This document shows, piece by piece, positions 8,335 through 16,627 of a DNA stretch of 64,000 bases. The DNA comes from JAXGMQ01 sp040768585 (GTDB lineage: Bacteria > Caldisericota > Caldisericia > JAAYUI01), in contig JAXGMQ010000001.1 in the NCBI GenBank assembly GCA_040768585.1, positions 496,001-560,000 on the forward strand. The letters are read 5' to 3'. The translations under genes and the position numbers were made by a program. How positions within the stretch are numbered: position 1 is the stretch's first letter; each line of letters begins with the position of its first letter. A model generated the notes under the pieces. That model was not told the DNA's origin, made no database searches, and saw only the letters and a program-made list of their open reading frames with translations.

Positions 8335-8550
8335 TTATCTGCCACATCCCGATGGTGAACAACTGCTTCTCTGAGCTGGTGTACAGGAACTCGATGAGCT
8401 GCAACCGGCTGGGGCGTATGAGTTCGTCGAATTATATGACTGACCGGCGTTCGCGCTGTTTGAACCATTGCCATCAAATAGCATGAGCATCAGGAACACA
8501 CCAACTGCCACAATCACAACGACCAACAAAGCTATTATTACGTTTCTCAT
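8335..8550 (-). CDS. Small membrane-anchored protein with Cys/Ser-rich tail
   Basis: A 71-aa protein: one N-terminal transmembrane helix (about residues 3-25) followed by a ~45-residue tail of almost only Ser, Asn, Gly, Ala, Pro and Cys, with cysteines at GCS, SCT, SCS and GCG. I chose the ATG at 8550 because GGAGG lies five bases upstream at 8556-8560; an ATG 12 bases earlier has no such site. It has its own terminator. It is adjacent to, and in the same direction as, the DUF134-NifX-His-tail gene, which hints at a metal-related role, but the Cys spacing matches no family I know. Function unknown. Confidence 0.7.
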   Translation of the reverse strand: MRNVIIALLVVVIVAVGVFLMLMLFDGNGSNSANAGQSYNSTNSYAPAGCSSSSSCTPAQRSSCSPSGCGR

Positions 8551-8577
8551 CACTACCTCCAAATCTAATTACTATGC

Positions 8578-8583
8578 ATTATA
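8578..8583 (-). promoter_or_regulatory. -10 element for the small membrane-protein gene
   Basis: A perfect TATAAT on the minus strand lies 27 bases before the ATG at 8550, with the GGAGG SD between. The -35 is weak. Confidence 0.4.
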
Positions 8584-8725
8584 GTTGTGTCTCTCGAAGA
8601 TAAAAGTAATGATTCTTAATATTCACAACAGTGCGACAGTCTTCACACACAGACCTCAAGGAACTGTGTGCTGGAGCGGGGTTGTGTTCATTCTGCTGCT
8701 CCAAGAGATATCCATAATGGTGGTT

Positions 8726-9415
8726 TTAATGTTCGTGACAACCTTCTCCATGACCGTGCTCGCTGTCATGATCGTGCCCATGGCAGGAGGTGTCATGCTT
8801 CTTACTGCCTGAGAGGAAGCAAGAAACTGATTCCGAAACCGTGTCTCCTTCGGCCCTGTAAACACCGATACCCAGTGAATCACAGGCGAGTTTTGGTCGT
8901 CCACCAATACCCTTTACAAGCAGTACGTTTACACCACTTTGAGCCAGAATATTGACGACACCCGCACAACCAGCGTCATGCCTGTTTTCAACTAGCTTTG
9001 TCTCCTTGATGCTCTCACCGTCAAGCTCAACCACAGCAAAGAATGGAGCTTTACCAAAGTGCTCTGATACCACTAGATTTCCATCATCAGCAATAACCGG
9101 AACTGCAATTTTTTTCATTTTTTCTATGTCCTTTCGCTTATTAGAGTTCACCACCCAGAACGCATCGTCGACCTCTATCGAGCTTCCCTGAAGTATGGCT
9201 TTGGCTATCTTAGCCTGGCAACTCTTGAGGATTCTTGAATAGGTTGCCCTCGACACACCCATCTGACTTGCGGCTTGTTCCTGGTGTAATGCCTCAATCG
9301 CATGAAGTCTGAGCGCTTCAAGCTCATCGACAGTAATTACAGCCGATTCAGAGGACAATTTTTCACCGTTTTGCAGGTCTCTTGACACAAACCGACAACT
9401 CTTTGGTCTAGGCAT
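8726..9415 (-). CDS. DUF134 DNA-binding domain fused to NifX/NifB-type Fe-Mo cofactor-binding domain with His tail
   Basis: A 229-aa fusion. Residues 1-~95 are a DUF134 (COG1342) domain: the typical MPRPK start, an E-L-E-A-L-R-L region and a helix-turn-helix (Q-E-Q-A-A-S-Q-M-G-V-S-R-A-T). Residues ~100-205 are a dinitrogenase Fe-Mo cofactor biosynthesis (NifX/NafY-like) domain with V-S-E-H-F-G-K-A near its start. The last ~20 residues hold seven His, two Cys and several Asp/Glu, a likely metal-binding tail. It is therefore probably a metal- or cluster-sensing regulator. GAAGG lies five bases upstream of the ATG but inside a perfect palindrome, so autoregulation is likely. No nitrogenase genes are present in the window. 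Confidence 0.85.
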   Translation of the reverse strand: MPRPKSCRFVSRDLQNGEKLSSESAVITVDELEALRLHAIEALHQEQAASQMGVSRATYSRILKSCQAKIAKAILQGSSIEVDDAFWVVNSNKRKDIEKMKKIAVPVIADDGNLVVSEHFGKAPFFAVVELDGESIKETKLVENRHDAGCAGVVNILAQSGVNVLLVKGIGGRPKLACDSLGIGVYRAEGDTVSESVSCFLSGSKKHDTSCHGHDHDSEHGHGEGCHEH

Positions 9416-9420
9416 GTGAA

Positions 9421-9454
9421 CCTTCTATTATGAGCATATGCTCATAATAGAAGG
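9421..9454. promoter_or_regulatory. 34-bp perfect palindrome over promoter and SD (candidate autoregulatory operator)
   Basis: The left arm CCTTCTATTATGAGCAT is followed directly by its exact reverse complement, 34 bp without mismatch, five bases upstream of the DUF134-NifX start. On the minus strand it contains the -10 (TATTAT, 9444-9449) and the SD (GAAGG). It could act as a DNA operator for the HTH domain and also as an RNA hairpin that hides the SD. Confidence 0.8.
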
Positions 9455-9471
9455 TGAACTTTAAAAATCAA
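9444..9471 (-). promoter_or_regulatory. Promoter of the DUF134-NifX gene
   Basis: Minus strand TTGATT (9466-9471), 16 bp, TATTAT (9444-9449). The -10 lies in one arm of the palindrome, so a protein bound there would block transcription. Confidence 0.5.
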
Positions 9472-9490
9472 CTCACCTTGGACAAATATT

Positions 9491-10255
9491 TTAAACAGCC
9501 GTCAAGTAGAATGTTGTTGTTAAATCATGGCGTTCAATATCAACGTTCCATCCGCAAGCATACGCCCTGTCCTCCCAAGAGAGGTCGAAGAGTTCCAGAT
9601 ATGAAGCTTTATCGATCATTTTCTGGATGACAAAATTCTGCTGATAGATGGCGAGGTGTTTACATCTCTCAAGTTCAACGACAGCCCTCTTTGGAGTAAA
9701 TTCCCGGAGCATGGTTGTCTCACCAAGAAGTTGCGCATGGAACCAACACTTGTAATATATGAAACCCGTTTGTACTGGTAGATACGGAATCATCTGTTCA
9801 ACGCGCTTTCTAAAATCCACTCCGTCAGCAAACCACTCCTTGGCTGCATCCGCGCCTTTGTAGGTTTTTATTTCTTTGTATACCCTTATTCTGAAATCGG
9901 TCTCAATCTCTTCTCTTATCCATCTCAGCTGCTGATCTGGGAGTTGAGGGAATATGCAAGTGGGGGGTTTGGCAACCTCATCCAGTCTGATTCGGAGAGG
10001 CGTGGCTGAGACAAAGATCCATCTGTTGCCAACCTTGCGAAATTTGATGCAGGTTTGATCTTTATCCTCTCGAAGGTTTGGGAGAAAACAAATATTACCA
10101 TCAAAGAAGTGCCACTCTGGTAAAATTTTGAAATATTCCTCCGATATCTCCTCAACCATCATCGTCGCCATATGTTGATCAAGATTATCAATAATGGACG
10201 CCGTGCCTGGCTTAATGAAATCTTGCCAAAGCTGATTAGCTACATTTTTATCCAT
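9491..10255 (-). CDS. Conserved-looking soluble protein of unknown function
   Basis: A 254-aa cytosolic protein with no signal peptide or membrane segment; I do not recognise it. It has mixed alpha/beta content: an N-terminal helical part, a central strand-rich part (about residues 45-110), then helices rich in Trp, Tyr and charged residues, ending in a conserved-looking W-E-D-R-A-Y-A-C-G-W segment. I chose the ATG at 10255, not the in-frame ATG at 10285: a TTGTCA/TAGAAT promoter lies between them, ending seven bases before 10255, so the upstream codons would not be transcribed. Monocistronic. It sits beside phosphopentomutase, but no functional link is evident. Confidence 0.6.
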   Translation of the reverse strand: MDKNVANQLWQDFIKPGTASIIDNLDQHMATMMVEEISEEYFKILPEWHFFDGNICFLPNLREDKDQTCIKFRKVGNRWIFVSATPLRIRLDEVAKPPTCIFPQLPDQQLRWIREEIETDFRIRVYKEIKTYKGADAAKEWFADGVDFRKRVEQMIPYLPVQTGFIYYKCWFHAQLLGETTMLREFTPKRAVVELERCKHLAIYQQNFVIQKMIDKASYLELFDLSWEDRAYACGWNVDIERHDLTTTFYLTAV

Positions 10256-10262
10256 ACCCGAC

Positions 10263-10290
10263 ATTCTACCAGGAAAAGACCGCATGACAA
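10263..10290 (-). promoter_or_regulatory. Leaderless-type promoter
   Basis: Minus strand TTGTCA (10285-10290), 16 bp, TAGAAT (10263-10268) with an upstream TGG extension. It ends seven bases before the ATG at 10255. Confidence 0.6.
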
Positions 10291-10309
10291 CACATCACAC
10301 CGATATGTT

Positions 10310-11461
10310 CTACTTCTTTTCGGATTTTACTTGTTCAAGGAATGACTTACCAGCGCAAGGGGTCACACCGAAGTAATCGCAGATTGTTGCGCCGATGTCA
10401 ACCATCTCTACTGAGTGGAGTTTGTGACCTTTATAGCCTTTCGTATATGCCATCACAAAGGTTTTCTCTCTGGTGTGGTCGGTATGAGACTGAAATGTGG
10501 GGTCGTTACCGTGGTCGGAAGCGACAAGCAGCAGGTCATTATTCCCAATGGACTTGTACAGATTTGTCCAGACAGCATCGAGACGCTGCAATTCCCGGGC
10601 AAAACCTTCCTTGTCGCGCCTGTGTCCATAGAGGCTGTCGAAACTACCAAGATTGAGGAAGATAAAGCCATTTCTGATTGTCCTGAAGGTCATTGTCTGA
10701 TTTATCGCGTCCTCCAGCTCGTAGGGATTCTCTGCCCTTGAAGCATAGTTTTCAAAAAGGTCAGCTGTCCTGCCAACACATGAGATTGGTACCTTTGCTT
10801 TCAGAAGCGACAGAAGATTGTTGGGGACGGGCATGTTTAGTGTGAAATCTTTTCTTCTGGAGGTTCTTGTGAAGTTGCCAGGTTCACCGATGAAGGGTCT
10901 CGCGATTATCCTTGCCACGTTGTCCTTTGCTGTCATGAGGTGTCTTGCGATGTAGCATATCTCATACAGCTCAGTAACCGGAATAACATCCTCGTGAGCG
11001 GCAATCTGCATGACGGAGTCTGCTGACGTGTAAACTATCGGATAACCTGTCAGCATGTGTTCATCGCCGTATTCCTCGATGATTTTTGTGCCAGATCCTG
11101 GTTTTCCACACAACACAGGGCGTGCTATTCTCCAAGACAGTTCGCCAAGAAGCTCTTCAGAAAACCCGTCTGGATAGGTCGGCAGTGATTCATCGAGAAT
11201 CACACCCATCATCTCCCAGTGACCCTCCACCGTTGATTTACCACTGCTCTTTGGTGAGATGTCGGTCCAGCTGGCAATACAGTCGGCATTGGCTCCAATG
11301 AGATTATACAAACCAAAGCGGGACAGGTTCTTGAGTTCGAGTTCACCAGCATCTGTCGCGTGCTTGAGCGTATTTGCGCCAGTGTCACCGTATATCTGGG
11401 TATCCTCGGTTTCTCCAACGCCCAACCCATCAAGCACAACCAGGACGCAACTTCTCTTCAT
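10310..11461 (-). CDS. deoB: Phosphopentomutase
   Basis: Interconverts ribose-1-phosphate and ribose-5-phosphate (and the deoxy forms) in nucleoside salvage; a cytosolic Mn-dependent enzyme of the alkaline phosphatase superfamily. The 383-aa product shows the N-terminal metal motif VVLDGLGVGET, the active-site GKST..GHWEMMG segment with the phosphorylatable Thr (about residue 77), TSADSVMQIAAHE, and the C-terminal metal motif ASDHGNDPT...HTDHTRE. Family proteins start at the MKRxxxxVLD strand, which sets the start at 11461. The frame is open upstream to 11560, but those codons overlap a TTGCCA/TATATA promoter ending seven bases before this ATG. Monocistronic. Confidence 0.93.
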   Translation of the reverse strand: MKRSCVLVVLDGLGVGETEDTQIYGDTGANTLKHATDAGELELKNLSRFGLYNLIGANADCIASWTDISPKSSGKSTVEGHWEMMGVILDESLPTYPDGFSEELLGELSWRIARPVLCGKPGSGTKIIEEYGDEHMLTGYPIVYTSADSVMQIAAHEDVIPVTELYEICYIARHLMTAKDNVARIIARPFIGEPGNFTRTSRRKDFTLNMPVPNNLLSLLKAKVPISCVGRTADLFENYASRAENPYELEDAINQTMTFRTIRNGFIFLNLGSFDSLYGHRRDKEGFARELQRLDAVWTNLYKSIGNNDLLLVASDHGNDPTFQSHTDHTREKTFVMAYTKGYKGHKLHSVEMVDIGATICDYFGVTPCAGKSFLEQVKSEKK

Positions 11462-11468
11462 AAACACA

Positions 11469-11496
11469 TATATATTTGAGAAACTTCGCATGGCAA
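11469..11496 (-). promoter_or_regulatory. Leaderless-type promoter of deoB
   Basis: Minus strand TTGCCA (11491-11496), 16 bp, TATATA (11469-11474), seven bases before the ATG; no SD. Confidence 0.55.
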
Positions 11497-11665
11497 GTAA
11501 AGGTAGCCAAACAAAAACCGCACTTACATAGCATATCTCAAACGATATGCCCACCATCATCTAACTTGATTTTCCCATACCACCCAGAATGCTTATCAAT
11601 CATGGGTCAACAAACTTTGTGGCAAGCTCATCAAGTGCAGTTAACATGAAGAAATGCCTTAAATA

Positions 11666-11693
11666 TTGATTAAGAATGCTAGTATGATACAAT
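11666..11693 (+). promoter_or_regulatory. Leaderless-type promoter
   Basis: TTGATT (11666-11671), 16 bp, TACAAT (11688-11693) with an upstream TGA extension. It ends seven bases before the ATG at 11701; no SD. Confidence 0.6.
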
Positions 11694-11700
11694 CGACTCC

Positions 11701-13851
11701 ATGAAGATCAGGCATCTTATTATTCCAACGTTGATTATCGCATTGCTGCTTTCTGGTGGTGTCAAGGCTGAAGAGGGTCAATACGAGGATTGGACAATGT
11801 TCAATCACGATCCTGCCAGGACAGGTTACACCACAAACAAAGCCTCGCCCCCATTCCTCACCCGTATTGCCTACAAGACAACGGCGGCGATAAAGTCCTC
11901 AATGGCGATTACCGATAAATATGCCGTGATAGGTTCAGATGATTACTATATCTACTGCTATAACACTCACACTTTCAGGATCAAGTGGCAATTCAGAACT
12001 GGCGGAGAGGTTTGGAGTTCACCATCGATATATGGCGACCTCGTTCTTTGCGGATCTGACGATGGCAACATGTACTGCCTAAACCTAAAACAGACTAAGG
12101 CTGATATGGAGGTTGGCGACGAGGTTTGGAGGTTTGAAACTGGTGGAAAGGTAAGATCATCACCCCTCGTCGTTAATGAAAAGGTATACTTCACTTCAAG
12201 AGACGGAAGGCTCTATTGTCTTGATTTAACAAGCGGCAAACAGCTCTGGGCAGCATTTCTCGGTGGTTCATCTGATGCATCACCCACATACTACGAAGAA
12301 AAGGATCTTGTGATTGTTGGCTCAATGCCAAAAAACATGTACGCGTACAAAGCTGACACTGGTCGAGGTGCATGGACATTTGAGACAAAGTCGCATGTGC
12401 AGGCGGCCTGTTCTGTTGCAGATGGGAGATTGTTCTTCGGGACAAACGAGGGTGAATTCTATTGTCTCGACGCCAACAATGGTACAAAGATTTGGGAGAC
12501 ACAAGTTGGCGCTCATATTGCTGCTACACCATCTCTTGTTAATGGTTTAGTAATCGTTTGCTCAAGAGAGAATGCGGTAAAGTGTTTCTATCAAAAGGAC
12601 GGCGAAGAGGTTTGGGAATTTAGAACCACAAAATGGAACTACTCATCACCCGCCATCGGTGGTGATTATGCGTTCTTTGGTTCAGACGATGAACATCTCT
12701 ACTGTATTGAATGGAGAACCGGGAATTTGGTGTGGAAAGAGGATATCGGCTACATCATCCAGGCATCACCCGTTATCTTTAATGAAGCGGTTTATATCGG
12801 CACATGGGGTGGCACCGTGCAGGCGTTCCACCCAGGACCAATACTTGGGGTTGAGCCAACCGAGATTGACTTCGGAACTGTCGAACTTGGTACGACACCA
12901 GTAAAGGATTTCCTCATAAAAAACACGCGAAGTGATGAGTTTGAGACAGAGCTTGACGGCTCACTTACATGTGACGATATCCATCTGAAATTCTCTTCAA
13001 TGGAATTTTTCGGTATTGGAAACGGCAGTGACAAGAGAGTAAGGATCACTCTCGACCCATCTGGCATGGAATACGGCAATCACCAAGCGCTTGTGAAGAT
13101 AACGACAAACGGTGGTGATGAAAACATCGTTATCAGGTGGAAGGTCATAACCCCTGCTCCGCCTTGCATGGAGGTCGAACCTACTGAAATCGATTTTGGT
13201 TTCCTCGAGCGCGGTGAGGAAGCAAGCAAACTCGTGACCATAACCTTCGACACTGAGAATGAAGTCTCAGGCATGGTGATGGGCGAAGACAGATGGATCG
13301 AGGTTGAACCAATCACCTTCACATCGATTGGCAAGAAGGCAATCCTTAAGATCACAGTCAATGGCTCAAGGGTTCCATCTGGGACAGAGGCTATGGGCAG
13401 GATTGTTCTGGCTACTCAGAATGATGTTTGCCAGCAGGTATCCGTTCTTGTGAAAATCGCAACAGAACCTCGAATTGTCATCAAGATGATAATCGGAGAC
13501 AAGATTGCCTTTGTGAACATGAGACCAGTTGAACTCGATGTTGCCCCATATGTTTCGAGCAAGGGCAGAACCCTTGTTCCCCTGAGATTTGTATCAGAAA
13601 CATTTGGAGCCAAGGTTCAGTGGTTTGGTGACGAGAAGAAAATCATCATCGAGAGATTCGACAAACGTATCGTACTTTGGGTTGGCAAACCTGAGTATGA
13701 GGTTGATGGTGAAATGATACCAATCTCCACTCCACCCGAAATCAAAAGTGGTCGAACCATGGTGCCTTTCAGAGCAATTGCTGAGGCGTTTGGCGCAGAT
13801 GTCTCCTGGGATGGCGAAACAAGAACTGTTAGCATGGAGTTTGAGCCTTGA
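11701..13851 (+). CDS. Secreted PQQ-like beta-propeller protein with two ASH-like and one stalk domain
   Basis: A 716-aa exported protein. The Sec signal peptide is cut after GVKA (about residue 23). Residues ~30-370 are a PQQ-like (WD40-related) propeller: repeated blades with AVIGSDDYYIYC, GSDDGNMYCLN, RDGRLYCLD and closing E-V-W-x-F-x-T-G strands. Two immunoglobulin-like ASH/HYDIN-type domains follow (~375-475, ~485-585), each opening with V-E-P-T-E-I-D-F-G. The C-terminal ~120 residues form a copper-amine-oxidase-N-like stalk pair (RTLVPLRFVSETFGA...W, RTMVPFRAIAEAFGA...W). Such stalk modules probably serve cell-wall or surface display. The downstream gene overlaps its stop. The ligand of the propeller is unknown. 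Confidence 0.85.
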   Translation: MKIRHLIIPTLIIALLLSGGVKAEEGQYEDWTMFNHDPARTGYTTNKASPPFLTRIAYKTTAAIKSSMAITDKYAVIGSDDYYIYCYNTHTFRIKWQFRTGGEVWSSPSIYGDLVLCGSDDGNMYCLNLKQTKADMEVGDEVWRFETGGKVRSSPLVVNEKVYFTSRDGRLYCLDLTSGKQLWAAFLGGSSDASPTYYEEKDLVIVGSMPKNMYAYKADTGRGAWTFETKSHVQAACSVADGRLFFGTNEGEFYCLDANNGTKIWETQVGAHIAATPSLVNGLVIVCSRENAVKCFYQKDGEEVWEFRTTKWNYSSPAIGGDYAFFGSDDEHLYCIEWRTGNLVWKEDIGYIIQASPVIFNEAVYIGTWGGTVQAFHPGPILGVEPTEIDFGTVELGTTPVKDFLIKNTRSDEFETELDGSLTCDDIHLKFSSMEFFGIGNGSDKRVRITLDPSGMEYGNHQALVKITTNGGDENIVIRWKVITPAPPCMEVEPTEIDFGFLERGEEASKLVTITFDTENEVSGMVMGEDRWIEVEPITFTSIGKKAILKITVNGSRVPSGTEAMGRIVLATQNDVCQQVSVLVKIATEPRIVIKMIIGDKIAFVNMRPVELDVAPYVSSKGRTLVPLRFVSETFGAKVQWFGDEKKIIIERFDKRIVLWVGKPEYEVDGEMIPISTPPEIKSGRTMVPFRAIAEAFGADVSWDGETRTVSMEFEP

Positions 13852-14972
13852 GTCTAACCCAGAGCCTTACATCTGGGTCCAAGTACAGAAAAAACGAACA
13901 AGCCAGGATTGCCTTGATTAAGGCAGCCTCCTGGCTTGTTCAGTCTGGAATCCAGGAACAGATGGGTAACTCGAGTGGAGCGTTTTACACCGGATTTGAC
14001 TCTGTCCAGAGGAGCCATATACACCCATCATCACTATCAACCGCATGCTCTATCATCACTCTTTTGTATCTTGATAGACTCTTACCTGGAGGCTACCGGG
14101 ACATGCTCGCTGACTCTGCCGCCTCTTGGCTTGTTGATGAGTGTTGGGATCCGGACAATGGCGGATTCTACTCATATTTTTATCCTGACGGTTCAAACTC
14201 TGAAACAATCACCGTAAACGACACATCAAAGGTTTTGCAAGCATTTGTCTGTATATTCAGAGACATTGAAAACACTTACTATCTTACTGCCGCCAACAAC
14301 GCATACCTCTTTGTTAAGGATTCGATTGAGGAAAACAACGGCGACAAATTGCTGCTCTCCGAAAACAAATGGATTTGGCACTCAAACAACCACAGGAGTT
14401 TGTCACAATCCAAATCTGTAATAGGCACCCTTTCTTTGTATGAATTCACCGAAAATGAATCCATCCGAAACCTTTCAAATTCCATCCTGGACAAGACAAT
14501 CGTTGAGATAGAGATTCTTGCGAACTCACAAGAGACGATTAACCCAGAGACAATCTCGTACACTCTCGATGCTGTTGATTCGTTGCTTGTCGGAGCTGTC
14601 TCACTCGAAAACCAGAGGATGCTTGACCATGCATACAAAGGTTGGAGCATCGTCGCAAAGAGACTAAAGGAAGAAGGAGGCTGGAGTTCCAAGGTGCAGG
14701 CTCAATATGTTCGAGATGGGTACCTTCTGGAGAGTCTAGGGATGCTTCCTGAGGTTTACAGCCTCGAAATTGAAAACACGCTTGAGGAACTACTCAAAAA
14801 AACTATTGACACCCCAGATATTCATCAGTATGGCGCCATAGCTGATACTATTGACAATGGAAAAGTGCTTGCATCCTGCGTTTCCACTTGCTACGTGGTC
14901 CAAGCCCTTTCCCTGGCGGATGGGTTTGCCAACGCAGAGGATGCCCTCCTCAAAGACAAGCTCATAATCTAA
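13848..14972 (+). CDS. Alpha/alpha-barrel-like protein (six-hairpin glycosidase or related fold)
   Basis: A 374-aa protein, apparently cytosolic, made of regularly spaced helices. Aromatic/Gly turns such as W-D-P-D-N-G-G-F-Y-S-Y and G-A-F-Y-T-G-F are typical of (alpha/alpha)6 barrels (six-hairpin glycosidases, GlcNAc epimerases, thioredoxin-domain/DUF255 proteins). The family and substrate are not certain, and I see no catalytic motif I trust. It starts at TTG 13848, which overlaps the preceding TGA (TTGA) with GGAG eight bases upstream, so it is translationally coupled to the PQQ/stalk protein. Together they could process or sense a polymer, but that is inference from position only. Confidence 0.6.
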   Translation: MSLTQSLTSGSKYRKNEQARIALIKAASWLVQSGIQEQMGNSSGAFYTGFDSVQRSHIHPSSLSTACSIITLLYLDRLLPGGYRDMLADSAASWLVDECWDPDNGGFYSYFYPDGSNSETITVNDTSKVLQAFVCIFRDIENTYYLTAANNAYLFVKDSIEENNGDKLLLSENKWIWHSNNHRSLSQSKSVIGTLSLYEFTENESIRNLSNSILDKTIVEIEILANSQETINPETISYTLDAVDSLLVGAVSLENQRMLDHAYKGWSIVAKRLKEEGGWSSKVQAQYVRDGYLLESLGMLPEVYSLEIENTLEELLKKTIDTPDIHQYGAIADTIDNGKVLASCVSTCYVVQALSLADGFANAEDALLKDKLII

Positions 14973-15025
14973 TTTCTCCTTTGCTGATCACGTTTTCTTT
15001 GTTATTTTATGAATTTATTAAATAA

Positions 15026-15042
15026 TACTATTGACTATAGTA
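15026..15042. promoter_or_regulatory. Candidate BlaI/MecI-type operator
   Basis: An inverted repeat TACTAT-N5-ATAGTA. The TACTA/TAGTA half-sites resemble known BlaI/MecI operators. It covers the -35 hexamer (15031-15036) of the promoter driving the BlaI-family gene, a typical autorepression layout. Confidence 0.6.
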
Positions 15043-15059
15043 GTTCCAAGTCTCATAAT
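15031..15059 (+). promoter_or_regulatory. Promoter of the BlaI-M56-HtrA operon
   Basis: TTGACT (15031-15036), 17 bp, CATAAT (15054-15059). The -10 ends eight bases before the ATG at 15068 and there is no SD, so the mRNA would be leaderless or nearly so. Confidence 0.6.
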
Positions 15060-15067
15060 ATTTTTCG

Positions 15068-15490
15068 ATGAGCAAAAACATAATCAGACTAACAGACAAC
15101 GCTTCGGGATTAGGGCTTACGCTAGGATCCCTCGAAATCAAAGTTTTTGAGTCATGCTCAAAACTTGGGTCAGGAACGGTCAGACAGATCCTCGAAGGGA
15201 TTGAGGAAAAGTACGCCTACACGACGGTTATGACAACCTGCGACAGACTCGCCAAAAAAGGCATCCTGAGTCGTGTAAAAAAGGGTAACTGCTATGTCTA
15301 CAGTCCAATTGCCCCAAGGAAGGAACTCGACCAGAGGACGACGTTTAAGGTTCTTGACAGGATTCTGGGCAGTTTGACAGAACCTGTGATGGAAGGTTTC
15401 CTTGACATGCTTGAAGACCACGACGACAAGAAACTGGAAGCACTCGAAAAACTGATTGCAAAAAGGAAAAACCAGAAAAAGGACAAGTAG
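15068..15490 (+). CDS. BlaI/MecI-family transcriptional repressor
   Basis: A 140-aa winged-helix repressor. The N-terminal ~75 residues follow the penicillinase-repressor pattern: L-G-S-L-E-I-K-V-F-E, a V-R-Q-I-L-E-G helix, the recognition helix Y-T-T-V-M-T-T-C-D-R-L-A-K-K-G and a wing R-V-K-K-G-N-C-Y-V-Y-S-P. The C-terminal part is helical and Lys-rich (dimerisation). In known systems a partner M56 membrane protease inactivates the repressor, and here that partner is the next gene, three bases downstream. A matching inverted repeat lies on its own promoter. No beta-lactamase or PBP2a gene is in the window, so its signal is probably not penicillin. Confidence 0.88.
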   Translation: MSKNIIRLTDNASGLGLTLGSLEIKVFESCSKLGSGTVRQILEGIEEKYAYTTVMTTCDRLAKKGILSRVKKGNCYVYSPIAPRKELDQRTTFKVLDRILGSLTEPVMEGFLDMLEDHDDKKLEALEKLIAKRKNQKKDK

Positions 15491-15493
15491 CAG

Positions 15494-16627
15494 ATGACAG
15501 CTCAACTGATTATCGGACTCCATTTCATCATAGCTTGGCCAGTGTTGTGGATGATTCTCTCCCCACAGATTGCCAGCAATGGTTACAAGTGGATGCTAAT
15601 ATCAACCGCTACTGCCATCGCCGGATTCTCATTTGGCACTTGGGTGCTAGCCTCAATATTGCCAAAAACACTACAGCTTATCCTTACCCCAACGAATACA
15701 ATCGGTTTGAACACTTGGGTATATGACGCAAATCTGAGTGTGACAAATAGCTTCTGGTCAAACCTGATCATTGCAATTCCCTGGGTTATTGCGTTCCTTG
15801 TCATAACCAGGGTGATTGTCGGATTTGTGATACTCCTCATGAGAACCAAGGGTTTCACAAGAGCAAACGGAGAGCTTCAAGCAAGGCTTTCGGTTCTCTC
15901 TGCAAAGGCTGGCGTATCCGTTCCGAAATTGTTTGTTGGTAAAACTACGGGAGTGGCGTTCTCAACACTTGGCTCTATCTACCTTTCTAACGATTTGGTT
16001 GAGATGCTTCCACCTGAAAAACTTGATGTTGTGCTTGCTCATGAGATTGCCCACATCACAAGGGGAGACCAGATAAGCAGGTGGTGTCAGATGATAATCA
16101 CCTCAATGTCGCTGATCATGCCCAGCAATTTCTTCTGGCAGAGGTATGAGTTTGAGGTTGAGAAACAGGCAGATACTATGGCTGTTTCTCTATCCGGCGA
16201 CAGTATGATTGTGGCAGAAACACTTGTTTCATGCGCAAAATTCCTGAGAACTCAACCATGCGTATCCAACCTCTCTCACATTGACTTACTAACAAAGCGA
16301 GTAAAGTCATTGATTGGAGAGATGAAGAAACCTTGGAATGTTGACTGGTTCGCCTTCACAATCATCCTTATGCTCAATCTTTTCCTCATCATCCCAAGTG
16401 TTAAGGCGTATACCCCAAACATCGATGGGCTAACCGAGGAACAGGTAATCTCTCTTATGGACGGGGAGATGGCAGCGCTGATCTACAAACCATACTGCAT
16501 GGATGAGTACGACATTCAGCTGGTGCCAAAAAGCGAAGTAGATAACCTAAAGCAACCAAAAGGCTGCACAGAAAACTGCAGTACAAGATCACACACAAGA
16601 AAAATGGAGGTACACAAAAAATGGTAA
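15494..16627 (+). CDS. M56 (BlaR1-type) membrane zinc peptidase with short extracellular tail
   Basis: A 377-aa multipass membrane protein. Membrane helices lie at about residues 5-25, 35-55 and 90-115. A cytosolic zinc peptidase domain has AHEIAH (HExxH, about residues 181-186) and a downstream E-V-E-K-Q-A-D supplying the third ligand. A last helix is at ~285-303. The tail beyond is only ~75 residues with three Cys, whereas BlaR1/MecR1 carry a ~250-residue penicillin-binding sensor there. The input is therefore something else. It probably cleaves or triggers loss of the BlaI-family repressor encoded upstream. The HtrA gene overlaps its end by seven bases. Confidence 0.85.
   Translation: MTAQLIIGLHFIIAWPVLWMILSPQIASNGYKWMLISTATAIAGFSFGTWVLASILPKTLQLILTPTNTIGLNTWVYDANLSVTNSFWSNLIIAIPWVIAFLVITRVIVGFVILLMRTKGFTRANGELQARLSVLSAKAGVSVPKLFVGKTTGVAFSTLGSIYLSNDLVEMLPPEKLDVVLAHEIAHITRGDQISRWCQMIITSMSLIMPSNFFWQRYEFEVEKQADTMAVSLSGDSMIVAETLVSCAKFLRTQPCVSNLSHIDLLTKRVKSLIGEMKKPWNVDWFAFTIILMLNLFLIIPSVKAYTPNIDGLTEEQVISLMDGEMAALIYKPYCMDEYDIQLVPKSEVDNLKQPKGCTENCSTRSHTRKMEVHKKW

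Noticed and set aside
8646..8670. CACACAG/CTGTGTG hairpin as terminator of the DUF134-NifX gene
   Set aside because: The stem is only 7 bp with an 11-base loop and has no T-run on either strand.
8726..9415. Evidence for nitrogen fixation
   Set aside because: NifX-type domains are common in non-diazotrophs, and no nifHDK or nifB gene is in the window.
10256..10285. Upstream start at 10285 for the unknown protein
   Set aside because: A TTGTCA/TAGAAT promoter overlaps these codons and its start would fall at the ATG at 10255. No SD precedes 10285.
11462..11560. 33-residue N-terminal extension of phosphopentomutase
   Set aside because: It resembles no family member, contains the promoter elements, and family proteins begin at the strand starting at 11461.
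15068..16627. Beta-lactam resistance system (BlaI-BlaR1)
   Set aside because: There is no beta-lactamase or PBP gene, and the M56 protein lacks the penicillin-binding sensor. The output gene is an HtrA protease, so an envelope-stress role fits better.
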